This document shows, in pieces, positions 16,470 through 25,007 of a stretch of DNA of 64,000 nt (positions are counted from its first letter, which is position 1; each line of letters starts with the position of its first letter). The position numbers were made by a program, and so were the translations under genes. This DNA comes from Rhodobacter aestuarii (GTDB lineage: Bacteria > Pseudomonadota > Alphaproteobacteria > Rhodobacterales > Rhodobacteraceae): positions 220,376 through 284,375 of the forward strand of contig NZ_FTOG01000004.1 of assembly GCF_900156655.1 (NCBI RefSeq), read 5' to 3'. The notes below the pieces were generated by a model that was not told where the DNA came from, did not search any database, and saw nothing but the letters and a program-made list of their open reading frames with translations.

Positions 16470-17280
16470 GGGCCACCCCCAGATAGGCGTCGATCACGTC
16501 TTGGTTGTTGCGCACTTCATCGGGCGGGCCGTCGCCAATTTTGCGGCCGTAATCCATCACCACCACGCGGTCGGACAAATCCATCACCACGCCCATATCG
16601 TGTTCGATCAAAACTGTGGTGGTGCCAAACTCGTCGTTCACATCGAGAATAAAGCGGCACATGTCCTCTTTTTCTTCGACGTTCATGCCCGCCATCGGCT
16701 CGTCCAAAAGCAAGATCTTGGGTTCTGCGGCCAAGGCGCGGGCGAGTTCCACACGCTTCTTGAGGCCATAGGGCAGGCGGCCCACTGGCGTTTTCCGAAT
16801 GTTCTGAATTTCAAGGAAGTCGATGATCTTTTCAACTTTTTCGCGGTGCTCATTTTCTTCCGCCGCTGCGCTGCCCCACCACATCGCTTGGCTGAGCAGG
16901 CCCGATTTCATCAGCGTCAGCCGCCCGGTCATGATGTTGTCGAGCACGGACATGCCGTCGAAAAGTGCAATGTTTTGGAAGGTGCGGGCAATGCCGAGCC
17001 TGGCCACCTGATAGGGGCGCATCGCGGGGCGTTTTTGGCCGTGAAACCAAACCTCGCCCTCGGTCGGCACATAAAAGCCAGAGATCACATTAAGCATCGA
17101 GCTTTTGCCCGCGCCGTTCGGGCCGATGATGGCGCGAATTTCGCCCTCGCGGATGTCAAAGGAGATGTCTTTGATCGCCACAACGCCGCCAAAGCGCAGG
17201 GTGATGTTTTTCAACTCCATCAACACGCCGCCGATCTGGCGACCATCGGGGGTGGTGTAGCCTTCGACCATATCCTTCAT
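16462..17280 (-). CDS. livG: HAAT-type ABC ATPase LivG
   Basis: A 272-residue ATPase. Walker A is GPNGAGKSS, the signature region is LPYGLKKRVELARAL and Walker B is ILLLDEPMAGM followed by the LivG-specific NVEEKEDM. The first ~19 residues form an unusual extension before the canonical MELKNITLRFGG start, giving an alternative ATG. The ATG at 17280 overlaps the stop of the acyl-CoA synthetase by four bases, so the extended start is favoured. It works with LivF. Confidence 0.92.
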   Translation of the reverse strand: MKDMVEGYTTPDGRQIGGVLMELKNITLRFGGVVAIKDISFDIREGEIRAIIGPNGAGKSSMLNVISGFYVPTEGEVWFHGQKRPAMRPYQVARLGIARTFQNIALFDGMSVLDNIMTGRLTLMKSGLLSQAMWWGSAAAEENEHREKVEKIIDFLEIQNIRKTPVGRLPYGLKKRVELARALAAEPKILLLDEPMAGMNVEEKEDMCRFILDVNDEFGTTTVLIEHDMGVVMDLSDRVVVMDYGRKIGDGPPDEVRNNQDVIDAYLGVAHD

Positions 17281-19442
17281 TCCGCAGCCTCCCGGTGAGC
17301 GTGCGCCTCGGGCGCAACGGTGGCGTCTTCAATCCGCAAAGTGGCTTTGATCGCCCCTTTGCGCCCGTCTTCGTAGGTGACCTCGGTCTCGGTGTAGATG
17401 CTGGTTGAGCCGTCATAGAGCGCGCCAATCAAATCGGCGAATTTCTCGGCAATCACGTTGCGGCGCACCTTACGGGTCCGGGTCATTTCGCCGTCATCGG
17501 CATCCAACTCTTTGTGCAGCACCAAGAAGCGGTGGATTTGGCAGCCCGACAGCATCGGGTCTTGGGCCACGCTCGCATTCACCTCGTTGATATGCTCGCG
17601 GATCATTTCATAGACGCGCGGATGCCCCGCCAATTCCTGATAGCTGGCATAGGCGATGTTGTTCCGCTCGGCCCAGTTTCCCACCGCCGTCAGGTCAATG
17701 TTGATAAAGGCGGTGCAGCGGTCACGGTCCGCGCCAAAGACCACGGCCTCAAGGATGTTGGGGTAGAACTTGAGCTTGTTTTCCACATATTTGGGCGCAA
17801 ACAGCCGACCATCAGCCATTTTGCCCACGTCTTTGGCGCGGTCGATGATGCGCAGATGTCCGGTGCCTTCTTCAAAAAAGCCCGCGTCACCCGTCGCCAC
17901 CCAGCCTTCGGCATCTTTGGTCGAGGCCGTGCTTTCTGGGTTGTTGTAATATTCCACAAAGGTGCCGGGGCTGCGGTAGAACACCTCGCCATTCTCGGCA
18001 ATTTTTACCTCAACGCCGGGGCTTGGCACGCCCACCGTATCGGCGCGCACTTGCCCATCGGGTTGCTGGGTGATGAAGACAGAGGCTTCGGTCTGCCCGT
18101 AAAGCTGCTTTAGGTTGATGCCGAGCGAGCGGTAAAACTCAAAAATCTCCGGCCCGATCGCCTCGCCCGCGGTATAGGCCACGCGAATCCGGCTTAGCCC
18201 CAGCGTATTTTTCAGCGGCGCGTAAATCGTCACATCGCCGGTGCGATAGTTGAAGTAATCGCGCAAAGGTTGCGGGTAGATGTTGAGCAAAGGCCCTTTG
18301 GCTTTGAAATATTTGCGATGCTCCATCGGGTGGCGCAGCCGCACAATGGCGAGCCGCACCGCGTTTTCCACCATCGTTTCAAAGGCAAACCCGATCCCCA
18401 TCGAGAAGCGATAGGCCCAACGGAAACGCCGCCGCAATGTGGGCTTGGAGCGTTTCACCCGATAGCGCGGCATCCCGAATTCTTCGCCGGTGCCTTTGGC
18501 ATATTCCATGAAATGCTTGAACAGCCCGTGCTTGAGATCGCCCGCATCTTCCATGCGGATCATTACATTGGTCAGCATGGTTTCAAAAATGCGCGGCGGG
18601 GCAAAGAAATAGGTCGGCCCGATCTCGCGCAGGTCGGTCATCATCGTTTCGGGGCTTTCGGGGCAGTTGACGCAAAAGCCCGCCACCATCGCTTGGCCGA
18701 TGGAGAAGATGAAATCGCCCACCCATGCCATCGGCAGATAGGCAAGCACATCTTCATCGGGGCCAAGGTGGTCAAAGGCGGCGGAGTTCTTCGCCGTTTC
18801 GATGATATTGCGGTTGGAAAGCACCACGCCTTTGGGCTTGCCGGTGGTACCAGAGGTGTAAAGCATCACGCAGGTGCTGTCGTAATTCAGCTCGGCCACG
18901 CGCTTTTCGATCTCGCCCTCATAGCGGAAATGGCCCGCTTTGCCCTCGGCGATAATGTCATCAAGCGCATTCATGCGGGAATGGTCGTATTTCCGCATCC
19001 CGCGCTTGTCGGTATACATAACGTGCTGAATGTGGTGGATGCGGTCTTCGACCTCGACGACCTTATCGACCTGTTCTTGATCGCCGCAAACCACGAACCG
19101 CGCGCCGCAATGCTCCAGCACATAGGCCATCTCTTCGGCCACGGCGTCTTGATAAAGCGGCACTGGCACCGCGCCACACATTTGCGCGGCCACCATGGCC
19201 CAGTAGTGCGCCGGGCGGTTGCGGCCGATGATGGCGATGTGATCGCCCCGTTCCACGCCAAGGCTCAAAAAGCCCATCGCCATGGCCCGGATTTCATCGG
19301 CCGCTTCCGCCCAAGTCCAGCTTTGCCAGATGCCGAATTCCTTTTCGCGGTAGGCCGGACGGGACCCGAACCTTTCGACGTTGCGCGCCAATAGCGCAGG
19401 AATCGACTGCGCGGATTGCTCCGCAGCACCATGATCTGCCAT
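17277..19442 (-). CDS. Long-chain-type acyl-CoA synthetase (AMP-forming)
   Basis: A 721-residue ANL-superfamily ligase. The P-loop-like motif YTSGTTGKPKGV, the YGQTEASVFIT A5 motif and the TGDAGFF A7 motif are intact. It has an insert near residues 330-400 rich in Arg/Lys, typical of large FadD/ACSL-like enzymes with broad substrates. It makes acyl-CoA from a carboxylic acid, ATP and CoA. The ATG at 19442 has GAGGGAGG just upstream. As first gene of the transporter operon it suggests that the imported solute is a long-chain or aryl-substituted acid. Confidence 0.9.
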   Translation of the reverse strand: MADHGAAEQSAQSIPALLARNVERFGSRPAYREKEFGIWQSWTWAEAADEIRAMAMGFLSLGVERGDHIAIIGRNRPAHYWAMVAAQMCGAVPVPLYQDAVAEEMAYVLEHCGARFVVCGDQEQVDKVVEVEDRIHHIQHVMYTDKRGMRKYDHSRMNALDDIIAEGKAGHFRYEGEIEKRVAELNYDSTCVMLYTSGTTGKPKGVVLSNRNIIETAKNSAAFDHLGPDEDVLAYLPMAWVGDFIFSIGQAMVAGFCVNCPESPETMMTDLREIGPTYFFAPPRIFETMLTNVMIRMEDAGDLKHGLFKHFMEYAKGTGEEFGMPRYRVKRSKPTLRRRFRWAYRFSMGIGFAFETMVENAVRLAIVRLRHPMEHRKYFKAKGPLLNIYPQPLRDYFNYRTGDVTIYAPLKNTLGLSRIRVAYTAGEAIGPEIFEFYRSLGINLKQLYGQTEASVFITQQPDGQVRADTVGVPSPGVEVKIAENGEVFYRSPGTFVEYYNNPESTASTKDAEGWVATGDAGFFEEGTGHLRIIDRAKDVGKMADGRLFAPKYVENKLKFYPNILEAVVFGADRDRCTAFINIDLTAVGNWAERNNIAYASYQELAGHPRVYEMIREHINEVNASVAQDPMLSGCQIHRFLVLHKELDADDGEMTRTRKVRRNVIAEKFADLIGALYDGSTSIYTETEVTYEDGRKGAIKATLRIEDATVAPEAHAHREAAE

Positions 19443-19630
19443 TTTTCCTCCCTCGCGCCGCTGAACCGGCGTCTGACCGGATGGCTCTCCCCTTCCATCC
19501 GGCATGGGGGGAGGTTCGGGGTTAAAGTTTTCGGGACTTTTGCCCAATCCTTACGAATTCTTACCGCGCGGCGGAGGGACTTTGCGCCGCGCTCGCAAGG
19601 TGCTAGCGATGGGGCGGGGAGGCGTGGGGT

Positions 19631-21535
19631 ATGAGTGAGGATGCACGCGCAAGGCTGACACAAGCCGGGTTGAACCTAATTGGTCAGGCCTTGTCTATTT
19701 TTGACAATGATTTGCGGCTGGCGGTCTCTAACCGGCAGTATCAGGTGATGTTCGATTTGCCCGAACATCTGACGCGGCCGGGGACCACCTTTGCCGATAC
19801 GATCCGTTGGCTTGCGGAACGTGGCGAATATGGCGAGGTGGATGATCTCGACACTTGGGTCGCGACGCGGGTGGAGCAGGCGCGAATCTTTGCGCCCCAT
19901 TACATGGAACGCACCCGAGCCAATGGGCGCACCATCGCGGTGGAGGGCGCGCCCTTGGCCGAGGGCGGCTGGATCACCGTCTACACCGACATCACCGGGA
20001 TTAAGCGGCAAGAAATGCTTTTGCGGGCCCGCTCCGAGGAACTCTCGGAGCAGGTCTTGGAAAATGCCGAACAACTCGCGGCGGCAAACCGCGAATTGGC
20101 GGCGACCAATGCCGCTTTGGAAGAGGCGCAGCATGAGTTGATGCAAACCGCCGCGCGGATTCGGCAGGTGACTGAAATGATGCCCGCGCATATCGCGCAT
20201 ATGGGGGCGGATTTCGTCTATACCTTTTCAAACCGGCGACTGAGCGCGGTGATGCCGGGTTCACTTGATAAGCCCGAGGGTTGCCCGGCAGAGGAGGTTT
20301 TGGGGGGCGAAACTTTCCGCCGTATTTTGCCCGGCTTTACCAAGGCTTTGGCGGGTGAGGCGAATGTGCTGGAGATCACGCATGACCCGTCTGGGCGGCG
20401 CATCCGCATTGCGCTGACGCCCGACCGGGATGCTGCGGGCGCGGTTTGCGGGGTCTATATTCTTTCGACCGATGTGACCGAGGAAACGCAGGCGCGCGCG
20501 GCGCTTGCGCAAAGTGCCAAGCGCGAATTGGCGGCACAAATCACCTCGGGCATGGCACATGATTTTGCCAATTTGCTGACCATTATCTTGGGGCTGCAAG
20601 GGCGGCTTTTGCGCACCAAGGGCATGCCGTCTGAGGCTTTGGGCGCGGTGCGGGCCACGCTGTCTGCCGCGCGCCGGGGGGGCACACTTTTGGACCGGAT
20701 CGCCGCAATTTCCGGCAAACGCGCGCTACGCCCGCAAGCGGTGAACCTGCCCGCGTTGGTGGCCGATCTGGTGGCGATGGCGGCCCCGACTTTGGGTGAC
20801 CGGGTCGCGATTTCTCTGGATGTCGACGGGCTTGCCGCACCGATCTTGCTCGACCCCGGCCCGTTACAAGACAGCTTGCTGAACCTGCTTTTAAACGCAC
20901 GCGATGCGATGGGGCCACGGGGCGGCGCGATCCGCATTGCTGCGCATCCGGTGCAAGATACTTGGATCGAGCTTTCCGTCACCGATACCGGGCCGGGGTT
21001 TAGCCCCGAGGCGCTGACCCGCGCGCTCGACCCGTTCTTCACCACCAAAGGGGGGGAGGGGTCTGGGCTCGGTCTCTCGATGGTCTATGACCAGACGAAA
21101 TTGGCGGGCGGCACCGTGCGAGTGGAAAATTGCGAACCCGGTGCTTGCGTGACCTTGCGGCTGCCGTTGCGCCCGGTGGAAACGGCGCTGGCGCCGACGC
21201 TCGTTCTATTGGTTGAAGATGATGCCGATATCCGCACCTCGGTGCGCGAGATGCTGCGCGAATTGGGGCACACGGTGTTAGAGGCCGCGAGCGCGCCCGA
21301 GGCCGAGGCGCTGAGCAGCTTGCCCGAAATTGGCATGGTCCTTTCAGATATTCAGCTGCCCGGAGAAGAAACCGGGGTCGATCTGGCGCATCGGCTTGGG
21401 GATCGTATTCCGGTCGCGCTGATGACCTCGCTCCCGCCGGGGGATCGTCTGCGTGCCGCCGCGCCGTGCCCGGTGCTGCAAAAACCCTTTGTTGCGGCAG
21501 AGCTTGCCGCGCTCATCGCTGGAGTGCGCCAATGA
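19631..21535 (+). CDS. Hybrid histidine kinase (PAS-HisKA-HATPase-REC)
   Basis: A 634-residue sensor without membrane segments. Residues ~1-125 form a PAS domain with FDNDLRLAVSNRQY. A coiled-coil follows at ~130-185 and a second PAS-like region at ~185-295. The phosphoacceptor His310 lies in SGMAHDFANLLT. The ATPase boxes are NLLLNARDAM, TDTGPGF and GSGLGLS. A C-terminal receiver domain has Asp573 in VLSDIQLP. Being cytosolic, it senses an internal or membrane-derived cue through PAS. It overlaps its response regulator by four bases and is divergent from the acyl-CoA synthetase/Liv operon, 188 bases away. Confidence 0.92.
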   Translation: MSEDARARLTQAGLNLIGQALSIFDNDLRLAVSNRQYQVMFDLPEHLTRPGTTFADTIRWLAERGEYGEVDDLDTWVATRVEQARIFAPHYMERTRANGRTIAVEGAPLAEGGWITVYTDITGIKRQEMLLRARSEELSEQVLENAEQLAAANRELAATNAALEEAQHELMQTAARIRQVTEMMPAHIAHMGADFVYTFSNRRLSAVMPGSLDKPEGCPAEEVLGGETFRRILPGFTKALAGEANVLEITHDPSGRRIRIALTPDRDAAGAVCGVYILSTDVTEETQARAALAQSAKRELAAQITSGMAHDFANLLTIILGLQGRLLRTKGMPSEALGAVRATLSAARRGGTLLDRIAAISGKRALRPQAVNLPALVADLVAMAAPTLGDRVAISLDVDGLAAPILLDPGPLQDSLLNLLLNARDAMGPRGGAIRIAAHPVQDTWIELSVTDTGPGFSPEALTRALDPFFTTKGGEGSGLGLSMVYDQTKLAGGTVRVENCEPGACVTLRLPLRPVETALAPTLVLLVEDDADIRTSVREMLRELGHTVLEAASAPEAEALSSLPEIGMVLSDIQLPGEETGVDLAHRLGDRIPVALMTSLPPGDRLRAAAPCPVLQKPFVAAELAALIAGVRQ

Positions 21536-22251
21536 ATGCCCCCAACACGAACGCCCCGCATGTTGCGATTTTGGATGATGAGCCGGAAATCCGCCGAATG
21601 CTGGTGGATGCGCTCGAAGAATCGGGGTTTCGCACCACCGCCTATGGTCGCGCGACCGAATTTGAAGCGGGGCTAAAGCGCGCCCAGCCTGATGTCTGCT
21701 TGGTCGACCTTGGTCTGCCAGATCGGGACGGGCTCGCGCTGGTGCATCGGCTCGCGCTCGAATCGGGCGCGGCGATCATCATCATTTCCGGGCGCGCACA
21801 GGTGCAGGACCGGGTGACGGGGCTCGAACTGGGGGCCGATGACTACATCATCAAACCCTTCGACCCCGCCGAGGTGGTCGCCCGGATCCGTGCACGTCTG
21901 CGCAAACCGCGGCCCGATGCCGCGGCCCCGGCGCAAGTGGCTTATTTTGCGGGCTGGAAAGCCTCGTTTGAGCGGTATGTGCTGATCAATGCCGAGGGCG
22001 TTGAAACCCCCTTTTCCCATGCGGAAGGGGAGGTGTTGCGTCTGTTCCTTGAAAGCCCGAACCGGCTGATTTCGCGCGCGCAGATGCAAGAAACCTTGGG
22101 GGGCGCGGCGGGCGAAAGCTTTGACCGGGCGATGGATGTGCGCATTTCGCGGTTGCGCACAAAACTGTGCGAAGACCCCAAAAATCCCCGGTTGATCAAA
22201 ACAATCTACGGCGCGGGCTATATTTTCTTGGGCGATGTGCGGTGGGAATAG
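21532..22251 (+). CDS. OmpR/PhoB-type response regulator
   Basis: A 239-residue regulator. The N-terminal receiver has an acidic pair in ILDDEPEIRR, phospho-Asp in LVDLGLPDRDGL, and the conserved Lys in YIIKPFDPAEV. The C-terminal winged helix (about residues 140-239) shows RAMDVRISRLRTKL and ends with the TIYGAGYIF motif of the OmpR class. It is co-translated with the hybrid kinase (ATGA overlap), so they form one phosphorelay, though the kinase's own receiver means the path has an extra step. Target genes are not known; the divergent Liv operon is the nearest candidate. Confidence 0.93.
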   Translation: MNAPNTNAPHVAILDDEPEIRRMLVDALEESGFRTTAYGRATEFEAGLKRAQPDVCLVDLGLPDRDGLALVHRLALESGAAIIIISGRAQVQDRVTGLELGADDYIIKPFDPAEVVARIRARLRKPRPDAAAPAQVAYFAGWKASFERYVLINAEGVETPFSHAEGEVLRLFLESPNRLISRAQMQETLGGAAGESFDRAMDVRISRLRTKLCEDPKNPRLIKTIYGAGYIFLGDVRWE

Positions 22252-22351
22252 CCTGCGAACTGGCCCCGCGCCCAATGGACGCCGCGACAGGGGCGCACTT
22301 TACGCCGCGGCCTTGGGCGATTAACTCTTGGGGGCAAAGACGGAGCGCATC

Positions 22352-23299
22352 ATGAAACCTGCCCTTACCCTTTACCTCGCCGCCCCGCGCGGCTTCTGCG
22401 CGGGCGTGGACCGGGCCGTGAAAATTGTCGAGATGTCGCTCGAGAAATGGGGCGCGCCGGTCTATGTGCGCCACGAGATCGTGCACAACAAATACGTCGT
22501 CGATACTTTGCGCGACAAAGGCGCTGTTTTCGTTGAGGAACTTGACGAATGCCCGGTGGATCGCCCGGTGATCTTTTCCGCCCATGGCGTGCCGAAATCG
22601 GTGCCCGCCGAGGCCGAGCGGCGCAATATGATTTATGTCGATGCGACCTGCCCGCTGGTGAGCAAGGTCCATCTTGAGGCCGAACGCCATGCCGAGGAAG
22701 GTCTTCAGATCATCATGATTGGCCACACGGGCCACCCGGAGGTGATCGGCACGATGGGGCAATTGCCCGAAGGCGAAGTGCTTTTGGTGGAAACCGCTGC
22801 CGATGTTGCAACGCTGGAAGTGCGCGACCCGGAGAAAATCGCCTGGATCACCCAAACCACGCTGTCTGTCGATGACACGGCTGAGGTTGTCGCCGCGCTC
22901 AAGGCGCGTTTCCCGACCCTTGTCGGCCCCGGCAAAGACGACATCTGCTACGCCACCACCAACCGCCAAGCGGCGGTGAAGGCCGTTGCGCCGCAGGTCG
23001 AGGCGCTTTTGGTGATTGGTGCGCCGAATTCGTCAAACTCCAAGCGCTTGGTCGAAGTGGGCCGCAACGCGGGTTGCGCCGTTTCGCACCTGATCGAACG
23101 CGCCACCGATATTCCGTGGGAGGCGCTTGAGGGGCTTGAAAAGGTCGGCTTGACCGCCGGGGCCTCTGCCCCCGATGCGCTGATCGAAGAAGTTCTGAAC
23201 GCGTTCAAAGATCATTTTGATCTGACGGTGGAAACCGTTGAAACCGCGAAAGAGCGCATCGAATTCAAGACCCCGCGGATCTTCCGCCACGACGCCTAA
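22352..23299 (+). CDS. ispH: 4-hydroxy-3-methylbut-2-enyl diphosphate reductase
   Basis: IspH (LytB) makes IPP and DMAPP in the last step of the MEP isoprenoid pathway, using a [4Fe-4S] cluster. The three cysteine ligands are in [21 protein letters not shown] and [10 protein letters not shown]. The substrate-binding [10 protein letters not shown] and the [10 protein letters not shown] segment are present. At 315 residues it has normal length. The ATG at 22352 has GGAG upstream; an extension to 22328 lacks support. It is followed directly by rnhA with a one-base overlap of stop and start. Confidence 0.96.
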   Translation: MKPALTLYLAAPRGFCAGVDRAVKIVEMSLEKWGAPVYVRHEIVHNKYVVDTLRDKGAVFVEELDECPVDRPVIFSAHGVPKSVPAEAERRNMIYVDATCPLVSKVHLEAERHAEEGLQIIMIGHTGHPEVIGTMGQLPEGEVLLVETAADVATLEVRDPEKIAWITQTTLSVDDTAEVVAALKARFPTLVGPGKDDICYATTNRQAAVKAVAPQVEALLVIGAPNSSNSKRLVEVGRNAGCAVSHLIERATDIPWEALEGLEKVGLTAGASAPDALIEEVLNAFKDHFDLTVETVETAKERIEFKTPRIFRHDA

Positions 23300-23760
23300 T
23301 GCCAGACCTTTTTGCTTGGACGGACGGCGCCTGCTCGGGTAATCCGGGGCCGGGGGGCTGGGGCGTTTTGATGCGCGCCATGGATGGCGAAACCGTGGTG
23401 AAAGAGCGTGAGCTTTCGGGCGGCGAGCCTGACACCACCAACAACCGCATGGAGTTGATGGCGGCGATTTCCGCGCTTGAGGCGCTGACGCGTGCAACTG
23501 CGATCACCATCACGACAGACTCGGCTTACGTGAAAAACGGCGTGCAAAGCTGGATTCACGGCTGGAAGCGGAACGGCTGGCGCACCGCTGACAAAAAGCC
23601 GGTGAAAAACGTGGACCTGTGGCAGCGGTTGGACGCGGCGCAAGCGCGCCACGAGGTGACGTGGAAATGGATCAAGGGCCATGCGGGCCATGCCGAAAAC
23701 GAACGCGCCGATGAATTGGCGCGCGCGGGCATGGCCCCTTACAAGCCGCCAAAATCCTAA
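23299..23760 (+). CDS. rnhA: Ribonuclease HI
   Basis: Cleaves RNA in RNA-DNA hybrids. The catalytic DEDD set is visible: Asp in [16 protein letters not shown], Glu in NNRMELMAA, Asp in [10 protein letters not shown], and Asp in [10 protein letters not shown]. The basic handle ([10 protein letters not shown]) is present. The 153 residues match the E. coli-type enzyme. The start overlaps the ispH stop by one base. The stop codon overlaps that of the convergent lrgB, so no terminator separates them. Confidence 0.95.
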   Translation: MPDLFAWTDGACSGNPGPGGWGVLMRAMDGETVVKERELSGGEPDTTNNRMELMAAISALEALTRATAITITTDSAYVKNGVQSWIHGWKRNGWRTADKKPVKNVDLWQRLDAAQARHEVTWKWIKGHAGHAENERADELARAGMAPYKPPKS

Positions 23761-24473
23761 AGGAACAGGTGCAGCACCAAGGGCGCCATGAATGCGGTCA
23801 GGACCGCGTTCAGCCCCATGCCGATCGAGGCAAAGGCCCCCGCCGTGTCATGCACCTGAAAGGCGCGTGCAGTGCCAATGCCATGCGCGGCGACCCCGGT
23901 TGCAAAGCCACGCGCGCGCCAGTCTCTCAGGCCAAGCGCGTTGAGCATGGGCGTCACGAACACGGCGCCAATCATCCCGGTGAGCAGCACCAAAACCGCC
24001 GTAAGCGTGGGTTGGCCACCCAAGGCCTCGGAAATGCCAATGGCCACCGGGGCGGTTGCGGATTTTGGCGCAAGCGATGCCAGCAGCATGTCATCGGCGC
24101 CCAAAAGCTTGGCGATGGCAAGTGCGGAGGCCACAGCCGTAAACGACCCGGCCACCAAGGCGACAAGGATGGGCACCAAGGCTTTGCGAATGGCTTTTAG
24201 GTTTGCTTGCAGTGGGATCGCCAAGCAGACCGTTGCCGGGCCAAGCATGAAGTGAACGAATTGCGCCCCTTCAAAGTAATCCGCGTAAGCGGTGCCGGTC
24301 GAAATCAGCAAGGTCGCCAGCAAGATCACCGCAATGACCACTGGGTTTGCCAAAGGGTTGCGGCGAGACAACTGAAAAAGGCGGTCGCCCGCCCAATAGG
24401 CCAGCAAGGTGGCGGTGAGCCACAAAAGCGGTTGCGACGTCAGATAAGACCAGATCAGCGCGGCATCAGTCAT
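23757..24473 (-). CDS. lrgB: LrgB/CidB-family membrane protein
   Basis: A 238-residue integral membrane protein of the LrgB family, an antiholin-like or holin-like component linked to murein hydrolase control; some relatives transport glycolate or pyruvate. Hydrophobic helices cover most of the sequence. The family-typical [15 protein letters not shown] and the [13 protein letters not shown] motif are clear. The start overlaps lrgA by eight bases. The frame continues upstream in an unconvincing Trp-rich extension, which I reject. Whether it acts in cell lysis or as a pyruvate/glycolate carrier here is open. Confidence 0.88.
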   Translation of the reverse strand: MTDAALIWSYLTSQPLLWLTATLLAYWAGDRLFQLSRRNPLANPVVIAVILLATLLISTGTAYADYFEGAQFVHFMLGPATVCLAIPLQANLKAIRKALVPILVALVAGSFTAVASALAIAKLLGADDMLLASLAPKSATAPVAIGISEALGGQPTLTAVLVLLTGMIGAVFVTPMLNALGLRDWRARGFATGVAAHGIGTARAFQVHDTAGAFASIGMGLNAVLTAFMAPLVLHLFL

Positions 24474-24822
24474 CGGACACGCTCCCCACCAGTTTGGCAG
24501 CCAAGCTGAAGGCGATGGCCCCCACCACGATGGCCAGAAGCGTCGAGACCACCAGCGCGATTGCCAGTGCCGGTCCATGCGCCATCAGCGTGGGCATATG
24601 TGCCACCACGCCAACGCCCGCGGGCACGAACAAAAGCGACAGATGCGCCAAAAGTCCCTGCGCCACCGGGCGGATCAAATCGCGCAGCTTCTCGCTGGCC
24701 GAGATTGCGACCACCATGCCGAGCATCCCGAGCACCGGGCCCGGCAGCGGCAGGTGCAACCCGCGCGAGATCACTTCACCCACGAGTTGAAAGACAAATA
24801 TGATCGATAAAGCAGGAACCAT
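24466..24822 (-). CDS. lrgA: LrgA/CidA-family holin-like protein
   Basis: A 118-residue protein with four hydrophobic segments. The family signature LPLPGPVLGMLGM and the LLFVPAGVGVVAH segment are exact family hallmarks. It is the first gene of lrgAB. A 22-base perfect palindrome lies 53 bases before its start and may be the operator. The usual LytSR sensor pair is not next to it. Confidence 0.88.
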   Translation of the reverse strand: MVPALSIIFVFQLVGEVISRGLHLPLPGPVLGMLGMVVAISASEKLRDLIRPVAQGLLAHLSLLFVPAGVGVVAHMPTLMAHGPALAIALVVSTLLAIVVGAIAFSLAAKLVGSVSDD

Positions 24823-24874
24823 GGCGCATCTCCGTCTTTTGGACGCAAACAGCTACAGGCTTCCGCAGGGGAAG

Positions 24875-24896
24875 CACAAGATAGCGCTATCTTGTG
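24875..24896. promoter_or_regulatory. 22-base perfect palindrome between lrgA and smc
   Basis: Two exact 11-base arms (CACAAGATAGC and its complement) meet with no spacer. The site lies in the 185-base divergent region, 53 bases from lrgA and 112 from smc. A perfect dyad of this length without a T-tract fits a repressor or activator site better than a terminator. The cognate protein is unknown. Confidence 0.6.
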
Positions 24897-25007
24897 GATA
24901 AGGGGCGCGTCTTCCGGGTCACGGTCCTATTCAACGGGAGGTGGCGTTGACAGGGCCTGCGCCAACCCCGAAACTGCGCGCCCTGCGACCCGGAATCGGA
25001 CCCTATC

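Noticed and set aside
24947..24952. TTGACA as a -35 element for smc
   Set aside because: No -10-like hexamer at 16-18 bases distance, so it was not called as a promoter.
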